Source: Novosphingobium umbonatum (GTDB lineage: Bacteria > Pseudomonadota > Alphaproteobacteria > Sphingomonadales > Sphingomonadaceae). From it: a stretch of 64,000 nt of DNA. The stretch spans positions 85,032 to 149,031 of the forward strand of contig NZ_SACO01000010.1 in the NCBI RefSeq assembly GCF_004005905.1, given 5' to 3'. Under the pieces are notes generated by a model. It ran no database searches and was not told the DNA's origin. It was given only the letters and a program-made list of their open reading frames with translations. The translations under genes and the position numbers were made by a program. This document shows positions 1-8,775 of the stretch, one piece after another; position 1 is the first letter of the stretch; the number at the start of each line of letters is the position of its first letter.

Positions 1-621
1 GAACAGGTGGAGGCCAAGCTGGCCGCAGCCCAAACGCCGGAGGAAAAGGCGATTGCCCAGCGTCTGGCCGCCAATGCCAAATATTATGACGAGGCGCGCA
101 AACTGGCCCGTATCGCCAGCCAATGCGCGATTGTCGAAAAGGGGATGCGCCAATTCGTGATCTGTTCGGGTGGTGGCCCCTCGATCATGGAAGCGGCCAA
201 TCGCGGCGCGGCAGAGGTTCATGCCGAAACCATCGGCCTCAACATCGTGTTGCCGCATGAACAGGCGCCCAACCCCTATGTCACCCCGCGTCTGGCGTTC
301 CAGTTCCACTATTTCGCGCTGCGCAAGATGCATTTCCTGCTGCGCGCCCGTGCAGTGGCAGTGTTCCCCGGCGGGTTCGGCACGTTTGACGAATTTTTCG
401 AGCTGCTGACGCTGATCCAGACTGGCAAGATGAAGCCGATCCCCATCCTGCTGTTCGGCAAGGATTTCTGGAACCGCGTGGTCAATTTCGAAGCCTTGGT
501 GGAAGAGGGCGTGATCAACCGCGCCGATCTCGACCTGTTCACCTTTGTCGAACATGCTGAGGATGCGTGGAAGAAAATCACCGGCTTTTACGGCATTGAT
601 TGTCCGCCCTTGGAGGGCTGA
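1..621 (+). CDS. LOG family protein (TIGR00730-type), 5' end outside window
   Basis: This is a Rossmann-fold protein of the LOG / 'lysine decarboxylase-like' family. Family members hydrolyse nucleoside 5'-monophosphates such as cytokinin ribotides to free base and ribose 5-phosphate. The reading frame is open to base 1, so the gene starts upstream and 206 residues are visible. The family signature PGGFGTFDE lies near residue 121 of the visible part, preceded by a glycine-rich loop CSGGGPSIMEAANRG. The TGA stop is directly adjacent to the stop of the convergent DUF2306 gene. True substrate in bacteria is often unknown; family assignment is firm, function is not. Confidence 0.9.
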   Translation, partial: EQVEAKLAAAQTPEEKAIAQRLAANAKYYDEARKLARIASQCAIVEKGMRQFVICSGGGPSIMEAANRGAAEVHAETIGLNIVLPHEQAPNPYVTPRLAFQFHYFALRKMHFLLRARAVAVFPGGFGTFDEFFELLTLIQTGKMKPIPILLFGKDFWNRVVNFEALVEEGVINRADLDLFTFVEHAEDAWKKITGFYGIDCPPLEG

Positions 622-1143
622 TCAGCCTATCCCCAACCCCAAGTCCAACCATTGCGCCAGCAGGCGGTGGAACGCGAAAGTGAAGCCGCCTGCAATCACC
701 AGACCGCCGATGATGATGCCGCGCAAGGTCTGGCGATGGCGGACCAGATTGCCGCGTCTGGCCGAGATGACCACCACGGGCAGGTTGGCCAGCGTGAAGA
801 TCGACAGCAGGTGGATCGGGGAATAATGGCCCGGCCGGATTTCCTGCACCAACAGGCTGGAGCCTGCGGTCAGCGCCATGGTTGCCACCCAGATCTTGCC
901 CAACAGGCGGTGCCTTGCATCGCCCCGACGCCGCCACAGCAAGGCAGGTGTCAGCGCCAAGGCCAGCAAGGCAGGGGCCAGATGCAGCCAAACCGTCCAG
1001 CGCACCATCGCCCATTGCGGCATGCCCCGCGCAACCGCCAGTAATCCGCCGGCCAGCAGCACCAGCGTCAGCACTCCCAGCACGCGGTCGAGCCGGTCAG
1101 GGCCTTGATAGGCGGCGGGCGGCAATTTGTGTTGTTTATCCAT
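622..1143 (-). CDS. DUF2306-like integral membrane protein
   Basis: Four hydrophobic segments alternate with short arginine-rich loops, which gives a small inner-membrane protein of about 173 residues. The spacing and the segments around GHYSPIHLLSIFTLANLP resemble the DUF2306 family of unknown function. The chosen ATG encodes MDKQHKLPP; an upstream ATG at 1161 would add six residues and has a slightly better GGGCG in front, so the start is uncertain. The gene is convergent with the LOG gene with no gap between stop codons, and is followed upstream on the same strand by thiD. No catalytic role is inferred. Confidence 0.65.
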   Translation of the reverse strand: MDKQHKLPPAAYQGPDRLDRVLGVLTLVLLAGGLLAVARGMPQWAMVRWTVWLHLAPALLALALTPALLWRRRGDARHRLLGKIWVATMALTAGSSLLVQEIRPGHYSPIHLLSIFTLANLPVVVISARRGNLVRHRQTLRGIIIGGLVIAGGFTFAFHRLLAQWLDLGLGIG

Positions 1144-1173
1144 GCGCTGGTTGTGCCCCATCGCCCTTGGGCG

Positions 1174-1920
1174 TCAAGCCCCCGCGTAGATCCCCATCGG
1201 CCCATGCCCCGCGCCAAAACCGGGCGCGGCCAGCAATCCGGCATGGACGAAATCGCTCCCCCGCTTGACCGCGGCGGGCAGGTCCATCCCTTGGCCCAGA
1301 CCGCAAGCAATCGCGCTGGCCAAGGTGCAGCCGGTGCCATGGGTGTGGCGCGTGTCGATGCGGGCGCTGGTGAAAACTTGCTCGGTGTCGCCACCGATCA
1401 GCCTGTCCTCGATCACCGGTTGGTCGCCATGGCCGCCCTTCACCAACAAAGCCTTGGCCTTGAGCCGCACCGCCGCCTCGCCGCCCAGGGCCGCCAGTTC
1501 GGGCAAGTTCGGCGTGGTCAGCGTGGCCAGCGCCATCAACCGGCCAAAGGCCGCGATCGTGTCCGCATCGGCCAGCACGCCGCCACTGGTGGCCACCATC
1601 ACCGGATCAAACACCACCGGCACGTCCAGCTTTTCCAGCCTGTCCGCCACCATATGCGCGATTGCAGCGCTGCCCAGCATGCCGATTTTCACCGCATCGA
1701 CGCCAATATCGCCCACGCAGGCGTCGATCTGCGCCGCCACCATCTCGGGCGAGAGCACCTCCACCGCATAGACGCCGCAAGTGTTCTGTGCGGTGATCGC
1801 GGTGATCGCGCTCATGCCATAGCCGCCCAGCAGGGTGATGGCTTTCAAATCCGCCTGTAGCCCCGCACCGCCGCTGCAATCGGAACCGGCTATGGTGAGA
1901 ATGCGTGCCGGCTGTTTCAT
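1174..1920 (-). CDS. thiD: Hydroxymethylpyrimidine/phosphomethylpyrimidine kinase
   Basis: ThiD phosphorylates hydroxymethylpyrimidine and then its monophosphate, giving the pyrimidine half of thiamine in the cytoplasm. The 248-residue protein begins MKQPARILTIAGSDCSGGAG, the typical ribokinase-fold opening with the GSDxSGGAG substrate motif. It ends with the GTGCTLASAIA anion-hole motif that carries the catalytic region. The start ATG overlaps the stop of the upstream DUF1272 gene in an ATGA arrangement, so the two are probably co-translated. No TPP-riboswitch-like sequence was seen upstream. Confidence 0.95.
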   Translation of the reverse strand: MKQPARILTIAGSDCSGGAGLQADLKAITLLGGYGMSAITAITAQNTCGVYAVEVLSPEMVAAQIDACVGDIGVDAVKIGMLGSAAIAHMVADRLEKLDVPVVFDPVMVATSGGVLADADTIAAFGRLMALATLTTPNLPELAALGGEAAVRLKAKALLVKGGHGDQPVIEDRLIGGDTEQVFTSARIDTRHTHGTGCTLASAIACGLGQGMDLPAAVKRGSDFVHAGLLAAPGFGAGHGPMGIYAGA

Positions 1921-2141
1921 CCCTTGAAATGCCTTTGCGTGCTGGGCGGGTTCTTGGCGTGGTGCTTTTTTGCGCGGGTGGGGCGGTCCATCAGCTCGCC
2001 GCCGCAATTGGGGCATAGCTCGTCCAGAACATCGGCGCATTCCGCGCAAAAGGTGCATTCAAACGAACAGATGAAGGCGCCGGGCGCCTCTGCGGGCAGA
2101 TCGCAGCCGCATTTTTCGCAATCGGGGCGCATTTCCAGCAT
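1917..2141 (-). CDS. DUF1272 small zinc-ribbon-like protein
   Basis: This protein of about 74 residues is dominated by paired cysteines (CEKCGCDLP, CSFECTFCAEC, CPNCGGEL), the pattern of the DUF1272 family, which probably binds zinc. The start ATG for MLEMRPDCEKC is preferred; an alternative upstream codon at 2174 would add eleven residues. A lysine/histidine-rich tail follows the last cysteine pair. The gene overlaps thiD by the four bases ATGA, so it is the first gene of a two-gene unit. The function of the family is unknown to me. Confidence 0.8.
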   Translation of the reverse strand: MLEMRPDCEKCGCDLPAEAPGAFICSFECTFCAECADVLDELCPNCGGELMDRPTRAKKHHAKNPPSTQRHFKG

Positions 2142-2479
2142 GGGTCTCGTCCTAGGCCTATGGTTAAATTGCATTAGTTCAATTGTTTGAGCAAAGAAGC
2201 AAGAAGTAGCGGTTATTTTTCAAACATCAGGAACAAAATGTACAGTTCCTGCGTTACCACAACAGATCTTGCGGCTTGGCCGATGGTTGCAAAACCTTAC
2301 GGTCTTTTGCCGAATATCCTGCCCTGTTTTCAAGACCTGCGGCCGGTCCGGAGCCTCCACCCACGGACATTTGCCGAAGTCTTGACACCCTGCCCTTTGG
2401 GCAAGTGGTTCAGGCGCTACGGCATTTCCGAGGGGGTCACTTTACGGAAGCTTGCCGAGCGCCAGAACCTGTGGTGGCT
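2142..2479. other. Gene-free stretch with one EcfG-like promoter match
   Basis: No convincing gene was found on either strand between the DUF1272 start and the glmM stop. The left part should contain the promoter of the DUF1272-thiD unit. On the plus strand GGAAC at 2230-2234 is followed after 17 bases by CGTT at 2252-2255, which matches the general stress sigma factor consensus. No plus-strand gene or clear terminator follows it, so it may be a chance match. Confidence 0.5.
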
Positions 2480-3817
2480 TTACACCGCCTCCATCACCGC
2501 CGCGCAGATCCGGTCCACCACCGCTTCCACTTCGGCGGCATCGTCGCCCTCGGCCATGACGCGGATAACCGGTTCGGTGCCGCTGGGGCGGATGACCAGA
2601 CGGCCACGGCCCGCCAATTGCGCCTCGGCCTCGGCGATCACGGCCTGCACGCTGGTGTTTTCCAAAGGCTTGCCGCCAGAGAAGCGGACGTTTTTCAGCA
2701 ATTGCGGCACGGGATCGAACAGGTGCAGCAATTCGCTGGCCTTCTTGCCCGATTGCACCAGCGCCACCAGCACTTGCAGCGCGGCCACTGTGCCATCGCC
2801 GGTCGTGCCATGGTCGAGCAGGATCATATGGCCCGATTGTTCGCCGCCCAGATTGAAGCCGCCTTCCTTCATGCGCTCCAGCACATAGCGGTCGCCAACC
2901 TTGGTGCGTTCGAGGCTGAGGCCCTGCCCCGCCAGATAGCGTTCCAGCCCCAGATTGGACATCACCGTGGCCACCACACCGCCGCCGCGCAATTGCCCGC
3001 GCGCAGCCAGTTGCTGCGCCATCAGCGCCATCAACTGGTCGCCATCGACCGTCTGGCCCATTTCATCGACCACGATCAAACGATCCGCATCGCCATCCAG
3101 CGCGATGCCAATGTCGGCGCCGCTGGCCACCACGGTTTCTTTCACCAGATCCAGATGGGTCGAACCGCATTTCTCGTTGATATTCTTGCCATTGGGCTGG
3201 ACGCCAATGGTGATCACCTCTGCGCCCAATTCCCAGATTGCGCTGGGGGCCACCTGATAGGCCGCGCCATTGGCGCAATCGACCACGATCTTCAGCCCGT
3301 CGAGCCGGACATCCTGCGGCACGGAGCCCTTTACCGCATGGATATAGCGGCCACGAGCATCCTCGATGCGGCGGGCGCGGCCGATCAGCGGGCTTTCGGC
3401 CAGAGGCAGACTCTCGCTCAGCATAGCCTCGATCGCCAATTCATCTTCGTCCGACAGTTTGAAACCATCGGGGCCGAACAGCTTGATGCCATTATCCTCG
3501 TAACGGTTGTGGCTGGCCGAGATCATCACGCCCACGTCGGCGCGCAATTCGCGCGTGAGCAGCGCCACCGCAGGCGTCGGCATCGGGCCCAGCAGCACCA
3601 CATCCATGCCCACGCTGGTAAAACCGGCCACCATGGCATTTTCCAGCATATAGCCCGAAAGGCGGGTATCCTTGCCGATCACCACGCGGTGGCGATGCTT
3701 GCCGCGCAGGAAGCGGGTGCCGGCGGCCTGCCCCACTTTCATGGCGATCTCGGCGGTCATCACACCGGCGTTGGTGCGCCCGCGAATGCCGTCGGTGCCG
3801 AAATATTTGCGTGCCAT
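2480..3817 (-). CDS. glmM: Phosphoglucosamine mutase
   Basis: GlmM converts glucosamine 6-phosphate to glucosamine 1-phosphate for peptidoglycan and lipopolysaccharide precursors. The 445-residue protein starts [13 protein letters not shown]. It has the phosphoserine loop ISASHN with the serine at residue 102, the metal loop DGDADR near residue 240, the sugar loop GGEQSGH and the phosphate loop RPSGTEP near the C-terminus. The start was moved four codons in from a longer reading frame so as to begin at the conserved [10 protein letters not shown]. It is divergent from the symporter gene that follows. Confidence 0.97.
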   Translation of the reverse strand: MARKYFGTDGIRGRTNAGVMTAEIAMKVGQAAGTRFLRGKHRHRVVIGKDTRLSGYMLENAMVAGFTSVGMDVVLLGPMPTPAVALLTRELRADVGVMISASHNRYEDNGIKLFGPDGFKLSDEDELAIEAMLSESLPLAESPLIGRARRIEDARGRYIHAVKGSVPQDVRLDGLKIVVDCANGAAYQVAPSAIWELGAEVITIGVQPNGKNINEKCGSTHLDLVKETVVASGADIGIALDGDADRLIVVDEMGQTVDGDQLMALMAQQLAARGQLRGGGVVATVMSNLGLERYLAGQGLSLERTKVGDRYVLERMKEGGFNLGGEQSGHMILLDHGTTGDGTVAALQVLVALVQSGKKASELLHLFDPVPQLLKNVRFSGGKPLENTSVQAVIAEAEAQLAGRGRLVIRPSGTEPVIRVMAEGDDAAEVEAVVDRICAAVMEAV

Positions 3818-3872
3818 GCCTGCCCTCATGATGCGTTATCTTGCGAGTTTGTTTTGTGACGCGGGGAGATTA

Positions 3873-5177
3873 ATGTCCCCCGAACAAGGCTTCATAGGGG
3901 ACAGCAGGCCGGTGCAAAAGGATGAAAAATCGCTCTCGCTGCAATTGCCGGAGATCAAGGTCAGTTCGCTGGCCACTCTGGGGGCGCTGGGGCTGGGGCT
4001 GGCGGTGGGTTTGGCGATAGCCAGCCTGCCGGTCTCGGGGGCGATCCTGCAATGGGTGGAGCCAGTGGGGGCGCTGTGGCTCAAGGGCTTGCAAATGTGC
4101 ATTCTGCCGCTGGTGGTGGCTTTGCTGGTGCTGGGCATTGTGCAGACCGCCCATGCGGCCAAGGCGGGGCGGATGGCGCGGCGGGCGGTCTTGTGGATCA
4201 TTGGCGTCTATCTGGCCAGCGGGGCGGTGGCGGTGGTGGTCATGCCGCTTTGGCTGGAACTATGGCCGATCCCCGGCGCGGCGGCAGGGGCCTTGGCACA
4301 GGGCAGCGCGCAAGGGGCGGGGCCGGTGCCGCCTTTGGCCGAATTTGTGCTGTCGATCCTGCCTTCCAATATTGTGACGGCGGCCTCGCATGGGGAAATG
4401 CTCCCCTGTGTGGTGTTTTTTGCGATTTTTGCCGCGGCCATGGGGCGTTTGCCTGCCGGACCGCGCGCGCATCTGCTGGGCCTGTTTGAAGCGCTGGCGG
4501 GCGTGATGATGGTGATGATTGGCTGGGTTTTGTCCCTGGCGCCGATTGGCGTTTTCGCATTGGCGCTGACGCTGGCGGTCAAGACCGGCACGGCGGCGAT
4601 TGGCGCCTTGGCGCATTATGTCGCGCTGGTGGCAGGCATGGGCGGGCTGGTGCTGCTGGCTGCGCCGGTGGTGGCGGTGGTGGCGGGGCGTCTGGCGCTG
4701 GGGGCCTATTTGCGGGCCTTGGGGCCAGTGTCGGCCATGGCTTTGTCCACGCAAAGCTCGCTAGCGACTTTGCCTGCGATGCTGTCGGCCTGCAAACAAT
4801 TGGGCCTGCGCAATGCCAGTGCCGAACTGTCGCTGCCGCTGTGTGTAGCTCTGTTCCGCGCAACGGGGCCGGCGATGAATCTGGCGGTGGTGATCTATGT
4901 CGCCCATCTGACCGGCACGCCCTTGGTCCTGTCGGCGATGCTGGCGGGGATTGCGGTGGCGGCGTTGGCCGAATTGGGCACGCCTTCCTTACCCGGCGCG
5001 ATCAGCTTTGTGCTGTCCATCGGGCCGGTGGCGATTGCCATGGGCGTGCCGGTGGGGCCTTTGGCTTTGTTGGTGGCGGTGGAAATGCTGCCCGATCTGA
5101 TGCGAACATGGGGGAATGTGGCGATGGATGTGGCGGTGACGGCCAGTGTGGACAGGGTGACCGTGGACGCTGATTAA
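3873..5177 (+). CDS. Dicarboxylate/amino acid:cation symporter (DAACS family)
   Basis: This inner-membrane transporter of 434 residues belongs to the sodium- or proton-coupled DAACS (SDF) family. The N-terminal 40 residues are polar and cytoplasmic; about eight hydrophobic segments and re-entrant loops follow. Family landmarks are LQMCILPLVVALLVLGI in the first third and the serine-rich loop STQSSLATLPAML. An ATG at 3873 with GGGGAG five bases upstream decides the start. The stop codon shares the palindrome TTAA with the stop of convergent ecfG. Whether it carries C4-dicarboxylates, glutamate or another amino acid cannot be told. Confidence 0.88.
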   Translation: MSPEQGFIGDSRPVQKDEKSLSLQLPEIKVSSLATLGALGLGLAVGLAIASLPVSGAILQWVEPVGALWLKGLQMCILPLVVALLVLGIVQTAHAAKAGRMARRAVLWIIGVYLASGAVAVVVMPLWLELWPIPGAAAGALAQGSAQGAGPVPPLAEFVLSILPSNIVTAASHGEMLPCVVFFAIFAAAMGRLPAGPRAHLLGLFEALAGVMMVMIGWVLSLAPIGVFALALTLAVKTGTAAIGALAHYVALVAGMGGLVLLAAPVVAVVAGRLALGAYLRALGPVSAMALSTQSSLATLPAMLSACKQLGLRNASAELSLPLCVALFRATGPAMNLAVVIYVAHLTGTPLVLSAMLAGIAVAALAELGTPSLPGAISFVLSIGPVAIAMGVPVGPLALLVAVEMLPDLMRTWGNVAMDVAVTASVDRVTVDAD

Positions 5178-5746
5178 TCGGGCTTGTTCGGGCTGATCCG
5201 GTCCAGTTCGGCCAGAAGGGTGGCGCTGGCATCCGTGCCGCCCGCGCGGCTGCCGATCTTGCCCTCCTCGATCATGCTGGCCAATTGGGCGCGCCCGCGC
5301 GCCACGCGGCTTTTGATCGTGCCCAGCGCGCAGCCGCAGATTTCGGCGGCCTCCTCATAGGAAAAGCCGCCTGCACCCACTAGCAGCAGCGCCTCGCGCC
5401 TTTCAGCCGGCATGGCCAGCAAGGCGCGCGACAGATCGGCCAGATGCAGCGGCCCTTCCTGTCCGGCGGGGGTGATCAAGGTTCTTTCGGCCTGTGTCTG
5501 GTCATAATCGCCGCGGAAGCGGTTGCGGCGCATTTCCGTCAGCCAGATGTTGCGCAGGATGGTGAAAGTCCATGCCCGCATCGATGTGCCCGCGGTAAAG
5601 CGCTCCCGCGCGCTCCATGCCCGCAACAGCGTTTCCTGCACCAGATCATCGGCCATATCCGCACGCCCGCAAAGGCCGCGCGCAAAGGCGCGCAGATGGC
5701 GCGCAGTGGCCACCAATTCTCCCTTGAAGTCGGGGGGGCTGCTCAT
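5174..5746 (-). CDS. ecfG: General stress response ECF sigma factor EcfG
   Basis: This 190-residue extracytoplasmic-function sigma factor has a region 2 motif (ADMADDLVQETLLRAW, near residues 29-44) and a region 4 helix-turn-helix (FSYEEAAEICGCALGTIKSR). It directs RNA polymerase to GGAAC-N16/17-CGTT promoters during general stress. The identification as EcfG rather than another ECF factor rests on its ATGA overlap with nepR and the nearby phyR. Its C-terminal tail ends LDRISPNKPD. It should be held inactive by NepR and released when phosphorylated PhyR sequesters NepR. Confidence 0.93.
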   Translation of the reverse strand: MSSPPDFKGELVATARHLRAFARGLCGRADMADDLVQETLLRAWSARERFTAGTSMRAWTFTILRNIWLTEMRRNRFRGDYDQTQAERTLITPAGQEGPLHLADLSRALLAMPAERREALLLVGAGGFSYEEAAEICGCALGTIKSRVARGRAQLASMIEEGKIGSRAGGTDASATLLAELDRISPNKPD

Positions 5747-5982
5747 TGCCCTTCCTGATCCAGCTTCTGTATTAGCTCTGCCAGAAAATCGGGCAGAGGT
5801 TCCTCGACCACCTGTTGGTACATCGCCCTTAAAGGTTCAGCCCAGGGCGGGCTGTCATCCGCCTGATCCGCTCCGTTTGCGGCGTTGGCCGGATCGGAGG
5901 GCCCATTGGATGGCGGCACAGCACCCCGCTGGACAGGGGGCGGGGTAGATGCGGGAAGCTCGGTATTCTTGGAATGTCCCAC
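5743..5982 (-). CDS. nepR: Anti-sigma factor NepR
   Basis: NepR binds and inhibits EcfG, and is itself bound by phosphorylated PhyR. The conserved part is the C-terminal 35 residues, PLRAMYQQVVEEPLPDFLAEL, which hold the two short helices; the N-terminal half is proline- and alanine-rich and probably disordered. No internal ATG lies before the conserved part. A GTG at 5982 with AGG six bases upstream is preferred; a TTG at 6027 is possible, but lies only about 13 bases from the predicted transcript start. The stop overlaps the ecfG start. Confidence 0.88.
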   Translation of the reverse strand: MGHSKNTELPASTPPPVQRGAVPPSNGPSDPANAANGADQADDSPPWAEPLRAMYQQVVEEPLPDFLAELIQKLDQEGQ

Positions 5983-6044
5983 GGCTAACCTGTCCGATCC
6001 GCGTAATGAAGGTTCAATCTTCCACAAGCTGCACTGTTCTTGAG

Positions 6045-6071
6045 GGAACGAAGCTTAAGCCGGTTTGTTCC
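6045..6071. promoter_or_regulatory. EcfG-type promoter of nepR-ecfG, with a weaker mirror-image match toward the kinase
   Basis: On the minus strand GGAAC (6071-6067) is followed after exactly 16 bases by CGTT (6050-6047), a perfect match to the general stress sigma factor consensus. It is oriented toward nepR-ecfG, which implies positive autoregulation. The same bases read on the plus strand give GGAAC (6045-6049), 16 bases, then TGTT, a three-of-four match toward the histidine kinase gene. Confidence 0.8.
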
Positions 6072-6152
6072 CTATGCAAAGCATTGTATCACATTGGGCG
6101 AGCAGTGTGCTGTGGATTTGGCATCGGGGCCATTGGACTTTCGGGAGTAGGC

Positions 6153-7838
6153 ATGGACCGGATTGTCGCGCAGAGGGTCGAGACGCAAAAATGGTACGAA
6201 CGCATGCCGCGCAGCGTGCCCATTGGCGTTTTTGCCTTAGCCATGTTGATGACCTTGCTGTTTGTGGCGGCCTTGGAACAGGCCGAGCGGCATCGGCAGC
6301 AAACACAGGTCAAGGCGGTGACGACCGTGGTCGCTTCGGCGTTGGAGCGGCGTGTGGCCACCCATATGGCTTATTTGCGCGCGGCAGCCTTGTTGATGGA
6401 AAAGCGACAGCAGGTCACTCTGGCCGACTTCACCAAGCTGGGCGAAGAATTCAACAATGACCAGGAATATCGCGGTTCGGAAAGCATCAGTTGGTCGCCG
6501 GTTTTACGCTATCAGGATGTGCCCGCATTCGAAGCTGCACGTCATGCCGAGGGGATGACGGGTTACCGCATCTATCCCAAGCCTCGCCCTGAAGAGCCAT
6601 TGATCGCGCCCATCACCTATCTGGGATCGCCCACACCGCGTCGGCGTCTGGCTTTGGGGTTCAATTATTTTTCCGAACCGGTGCGCCGCGCAGCGATGGA
6701 GCGGGCGTGGAAGGAAAAACGTCCAACCGCCACCACGCGGATCAGGTTGATGATGGATCGCGATCAGGCGATCTGGCCCGGATTCCTGATCTATATGCCG
6801 GTGTTCGATCCGGCCACGCAGGCCCTTCGCGGATTTTTGAGCGCGCCATTCAATGCGCGGACCTTTCTGGAATCGGCTTTGGAGCTGGAGCCGGTGCATG
6901 GCTATGCCATCAGCCTCTATGACGGGCCTGAACAGTCCGATCATTTGTTGGCTCGTGCCGGACCCAGCGGCGAGGTCGTGAGCACCAGTCGCACCAAGAT
7001 CGAGGTGGCTTCGCGCCCGATGTTGTTGGTGGTGGCCGCGCCGCAGGTGACCGGCCTGTCGCGTGTGGGGGCGATTGCGCTGACGATGGGTACATTGGTG
7101 TCAGGCCTGTTGGGGGCGGTGGCATGGATGGTGGCGCGTCAGGCGATGGAGGACCGCGCGGCTTTGACATGGCTGCGCGAACAGGCCTCGATCCGCGGGA
7201 CGATGAGCCGGGAATTGAACCATCGGGTGAAGAATACTTTGGCCAATGTGCTTTCGATCATTGCCTTGACCTCGCGGCGGGCGACCAGCCTGCCCGAATT
7301 TGTCCAAGGGCTGGAGGGGCGCATTCGGGCGCTGTCGGCCACGCATGATCTGTTGATGGCCAATGATTGGGGGGCCACCGCTTTGCGCGCGATTGTGGAG
7401 GCGGAATTGGCGCCCTACGCCCAGAAGGGCGGCGGGGTGACGATGTACGGGCCTGATGTCGAACTGGCGCCCAATGATGCGCTGTCGCTGGGGCTGGCGG
7501 TGCATGAATTGGCCACCAATGCCAGCAAATATGGCGCTCTGTCGCAGGAGGGCGGGCGTGTGTCGGTGGTCTGGGCCTTGCAGGATGAGGGCAAGGTGCG
7601 TGTCGATTGGCGTGAGAGCGGCGGGCCAGAGGTACCTTCGGAACGTCCGCGCGGTTTTGGCACTGAATTGATCGAGCGGATCGTCGCCTATGAATTGGGC
7701 GAGGCGGTGGAGTTGAAATTCGAGCCCAAGGGCGTCCATTGCTCGCTGGTGCTGCCTTTGCGCATTCCGGCCAAATTCATGATCCGCGCGCCAAAGCCAG
7801 CCAAGCGCAAGGGCTGGTCCGGTTCAAAATCGGAATGA
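6153..7838 (+). CDS. CHASE-domain HisKA_2/HWE-type sensor histidine kinase
   Basis: This membrane kinase of 561 residues has a transmembrane segment at about residues 22-41 and a periplasmic CHASE sensor domain. A second membrane segment (VGAIALTMGTLVSGLLGAV) follows, and then a HisKA_2-type dimerisation domain with the phosphoacceptor in RELNHRVKNTLANVL. The HATPase domain has the N-box HELATNASKYGAL. This kinase class phosphorylates PhyR-type regulators, and the gene sits between nepR and phyR, so PhyR is the likely partner. The ATG at 6153 has GGGAG upstream; the frame is open for 68 more codons, which look non-coding. It is convergent with phyR, four bases apart. Confidence 0.9.
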   Translation: MDRIVAQRVETQKWYERMPRSVPIGVFALAMLMTLLFVAALEQAERHRQQTQVKAVTTVVASALERRVATHMAYLRAAALLMEKRQQVTLADFTKLGEEFNNDQEYRGSESISWSPVLRYQDVPAFEAARHAEGMTGYRIYPKPRPEEPLIAPITYLGSPTPRRRLALGFNYFSEPVRRAAMERAWKEKRPTATTRIRLMMDRDQAIWPGFLIYMPVFDPATQALRGFLSAPFNARTFLESALELEPVHGYAISLYDGPEQSDHLLARAGPSGEVVSTSRTKIEVASRPMLLVVAAPQVTGLSRVGAIALTMGTLVSGLLGAVAWMVARQAMEDRAALTWLREQASIRGTMSRELNHRVKNTLANVLSIIALTSRRATSLPEFVQGLEGRIRALSATHDLLMANDWGATALRAIVEAELAPYAQKGGGVTMYGPDVELAPNDALSLGLAVHELATNASKYGALSQEGGRVSVVWALQDEGKVRVDWRESGGPEVPSERPRGFGTELIERIVAYELGEAVELKFEPKGVHCSLVLPLRIPAKFMIRAPKPAKRKGWSGSKSE

Positions 7839-7842
7839 AGTT

Positions 7843-8622
7843 TTAGGCCGTTACCGGCGAGCGGAAGAACAGGGCCTGCGCGATGGCGGTGCGAACCGCT
7901 TGTTCACGGAAAGGCTTGGCCACCAGCCAGGTCGGTTCGGGGCGATTGCCGGTCAGCAAGCGTTCGGGATAGGCGGTGATGAAAATGACCGGCACATCGG
8001 CAATGGCCAGCAGATCATCCACCGCATCCAGCCCCGAGGAGCCATCGGCCAGTTGAATATCGGCCAGCACCAGACCGGGCGTGCCATCGCGGACCAGTTC
8101 CTGCGCCTTGCTGCGCGTGGCGGCGATACCGAAAAGGCGGTGGCCCATGCCTTCCACCATGGCTTCCAATTGCATGGCGATCAGCGGTTCATCCTCGATG
8201 ATCAGCACGCTGGTCGCGCTTTGGCGGGCAATATCGGCCAGTGCCTCATCCACCAGCGCCTGCACCTGTTGCGGCGATACATCCAGAATTTCGGCGGTGC
8301 TATCGGCGCCAAATTCTTCCAGACTGGTCAGTAGCAGCGCCTGACGCGGAAGGGGCGCCAGACTGATCAGCCGCAATTCGGCGGGGATCAGACTTTCGCT
8401 ACCGGTCTCGCCCTGTTCAAAGGCGCGGGTAAAAATCTGCGTAAAGGCACGGAAGAGGGGAACCCGTCCCCCTTCCAGTCGTTGCTGGAGCAGAGGATCT
8501 TGCAGGGCAGCTTCCAGCGTGGCGCGGACCAAACCGTCCCCGCGCGTCTGGTCGCCCGTTAAAGCGCGGGCGTATCGGCGCAAATAGGGCAGATGCGCTG
8601 CAATCCTGGTCCCAAGGGGCAT
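7843..8622 (-). CDS. phyR: General stress response regulator PhyR
   Basis: PhyR is the anti-anti-sigma response regulator of the alphaproteobacterial general stress response. The 259-residue protein has an N-terminal sigma-factor-like domain (IAAHLPYLRRYARALTGDQ onward). Its C-terminal receiver domain has the acidic pair in LIIEDEPLIA, the phosphoacceptor aspartate in LVLADIQLADG, the switch threonine in FITAYPE and the lysine in VAKPF. When phosphorylated it binds NepR and frees EcfG. GGGAAGG stands six bases before the chosen ATG. No EcfG promoter was seen directly upstream. Confidence 0.95.
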   Translation of the reverse strand: MPLGTRIAAHLPYLRRYARALTGDQTRGDGLVRATLEAALQDPLLQQRLEGGRVPLFRAFTQIFTRAFEQGETGSESLIPAELRLISLAPLPRQALLLTSLEEFGADSTAEILDVSPQQVQALVDEALADIARQSATSVLIIEDEPLIAMQLEAMVEGMGHRLFGIAATRSKAQELVRDGTPGLVLADIQLADGSSGLDAVDDLLAIADVPVIFITAYPERLLTGNRPEPTWLVAKPFREQAVRTAIAQALFFRSPVTA

Positions 8623-8744
8623 TTTGCCTTCCCTCAACAGCTGGCTGTCCGCGTTGGGCAGGCACATCGCCAGCGCGCAGCAGCTAGGGAGGTAATCTAG
8701 CGATTTATCGCTATTGCGCCACCATGAAATTTATGGGCGCGGCG

Positions 8745-8769
8745 GGAACCCGCGCCATTTTCGTGCGTT
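8745..8769 (+). promoter_or_regulatory. Perfect EcfG-type promoter reading away from phyR
   Basis: GGAAC at 8745-8749, a 16-base spacer and CGTT at 8766-8769 match the general stress promoter consensus exactly. It points to the plus strand, where no protein gene follows before the convergent GNAT-like gene; a terminator lies about 65-95 bases on. Confidence 0.75.
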
Positions 8770-8775
8770 TTATAG

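Noticed and set aside
1917..2250. Possible TPP riboswitch upstream of the thiD unit
   Set aside because: No CTGAGA-type TPP core or matching stems were found.
2276..3859. Long plus-strand reading frame of 527 codons across glmM
   Set aside because: It lies antisense to glmM, is histidine/glutamine/alanine-rich as expected from the complement of a GC-rich gene, and has no motif.
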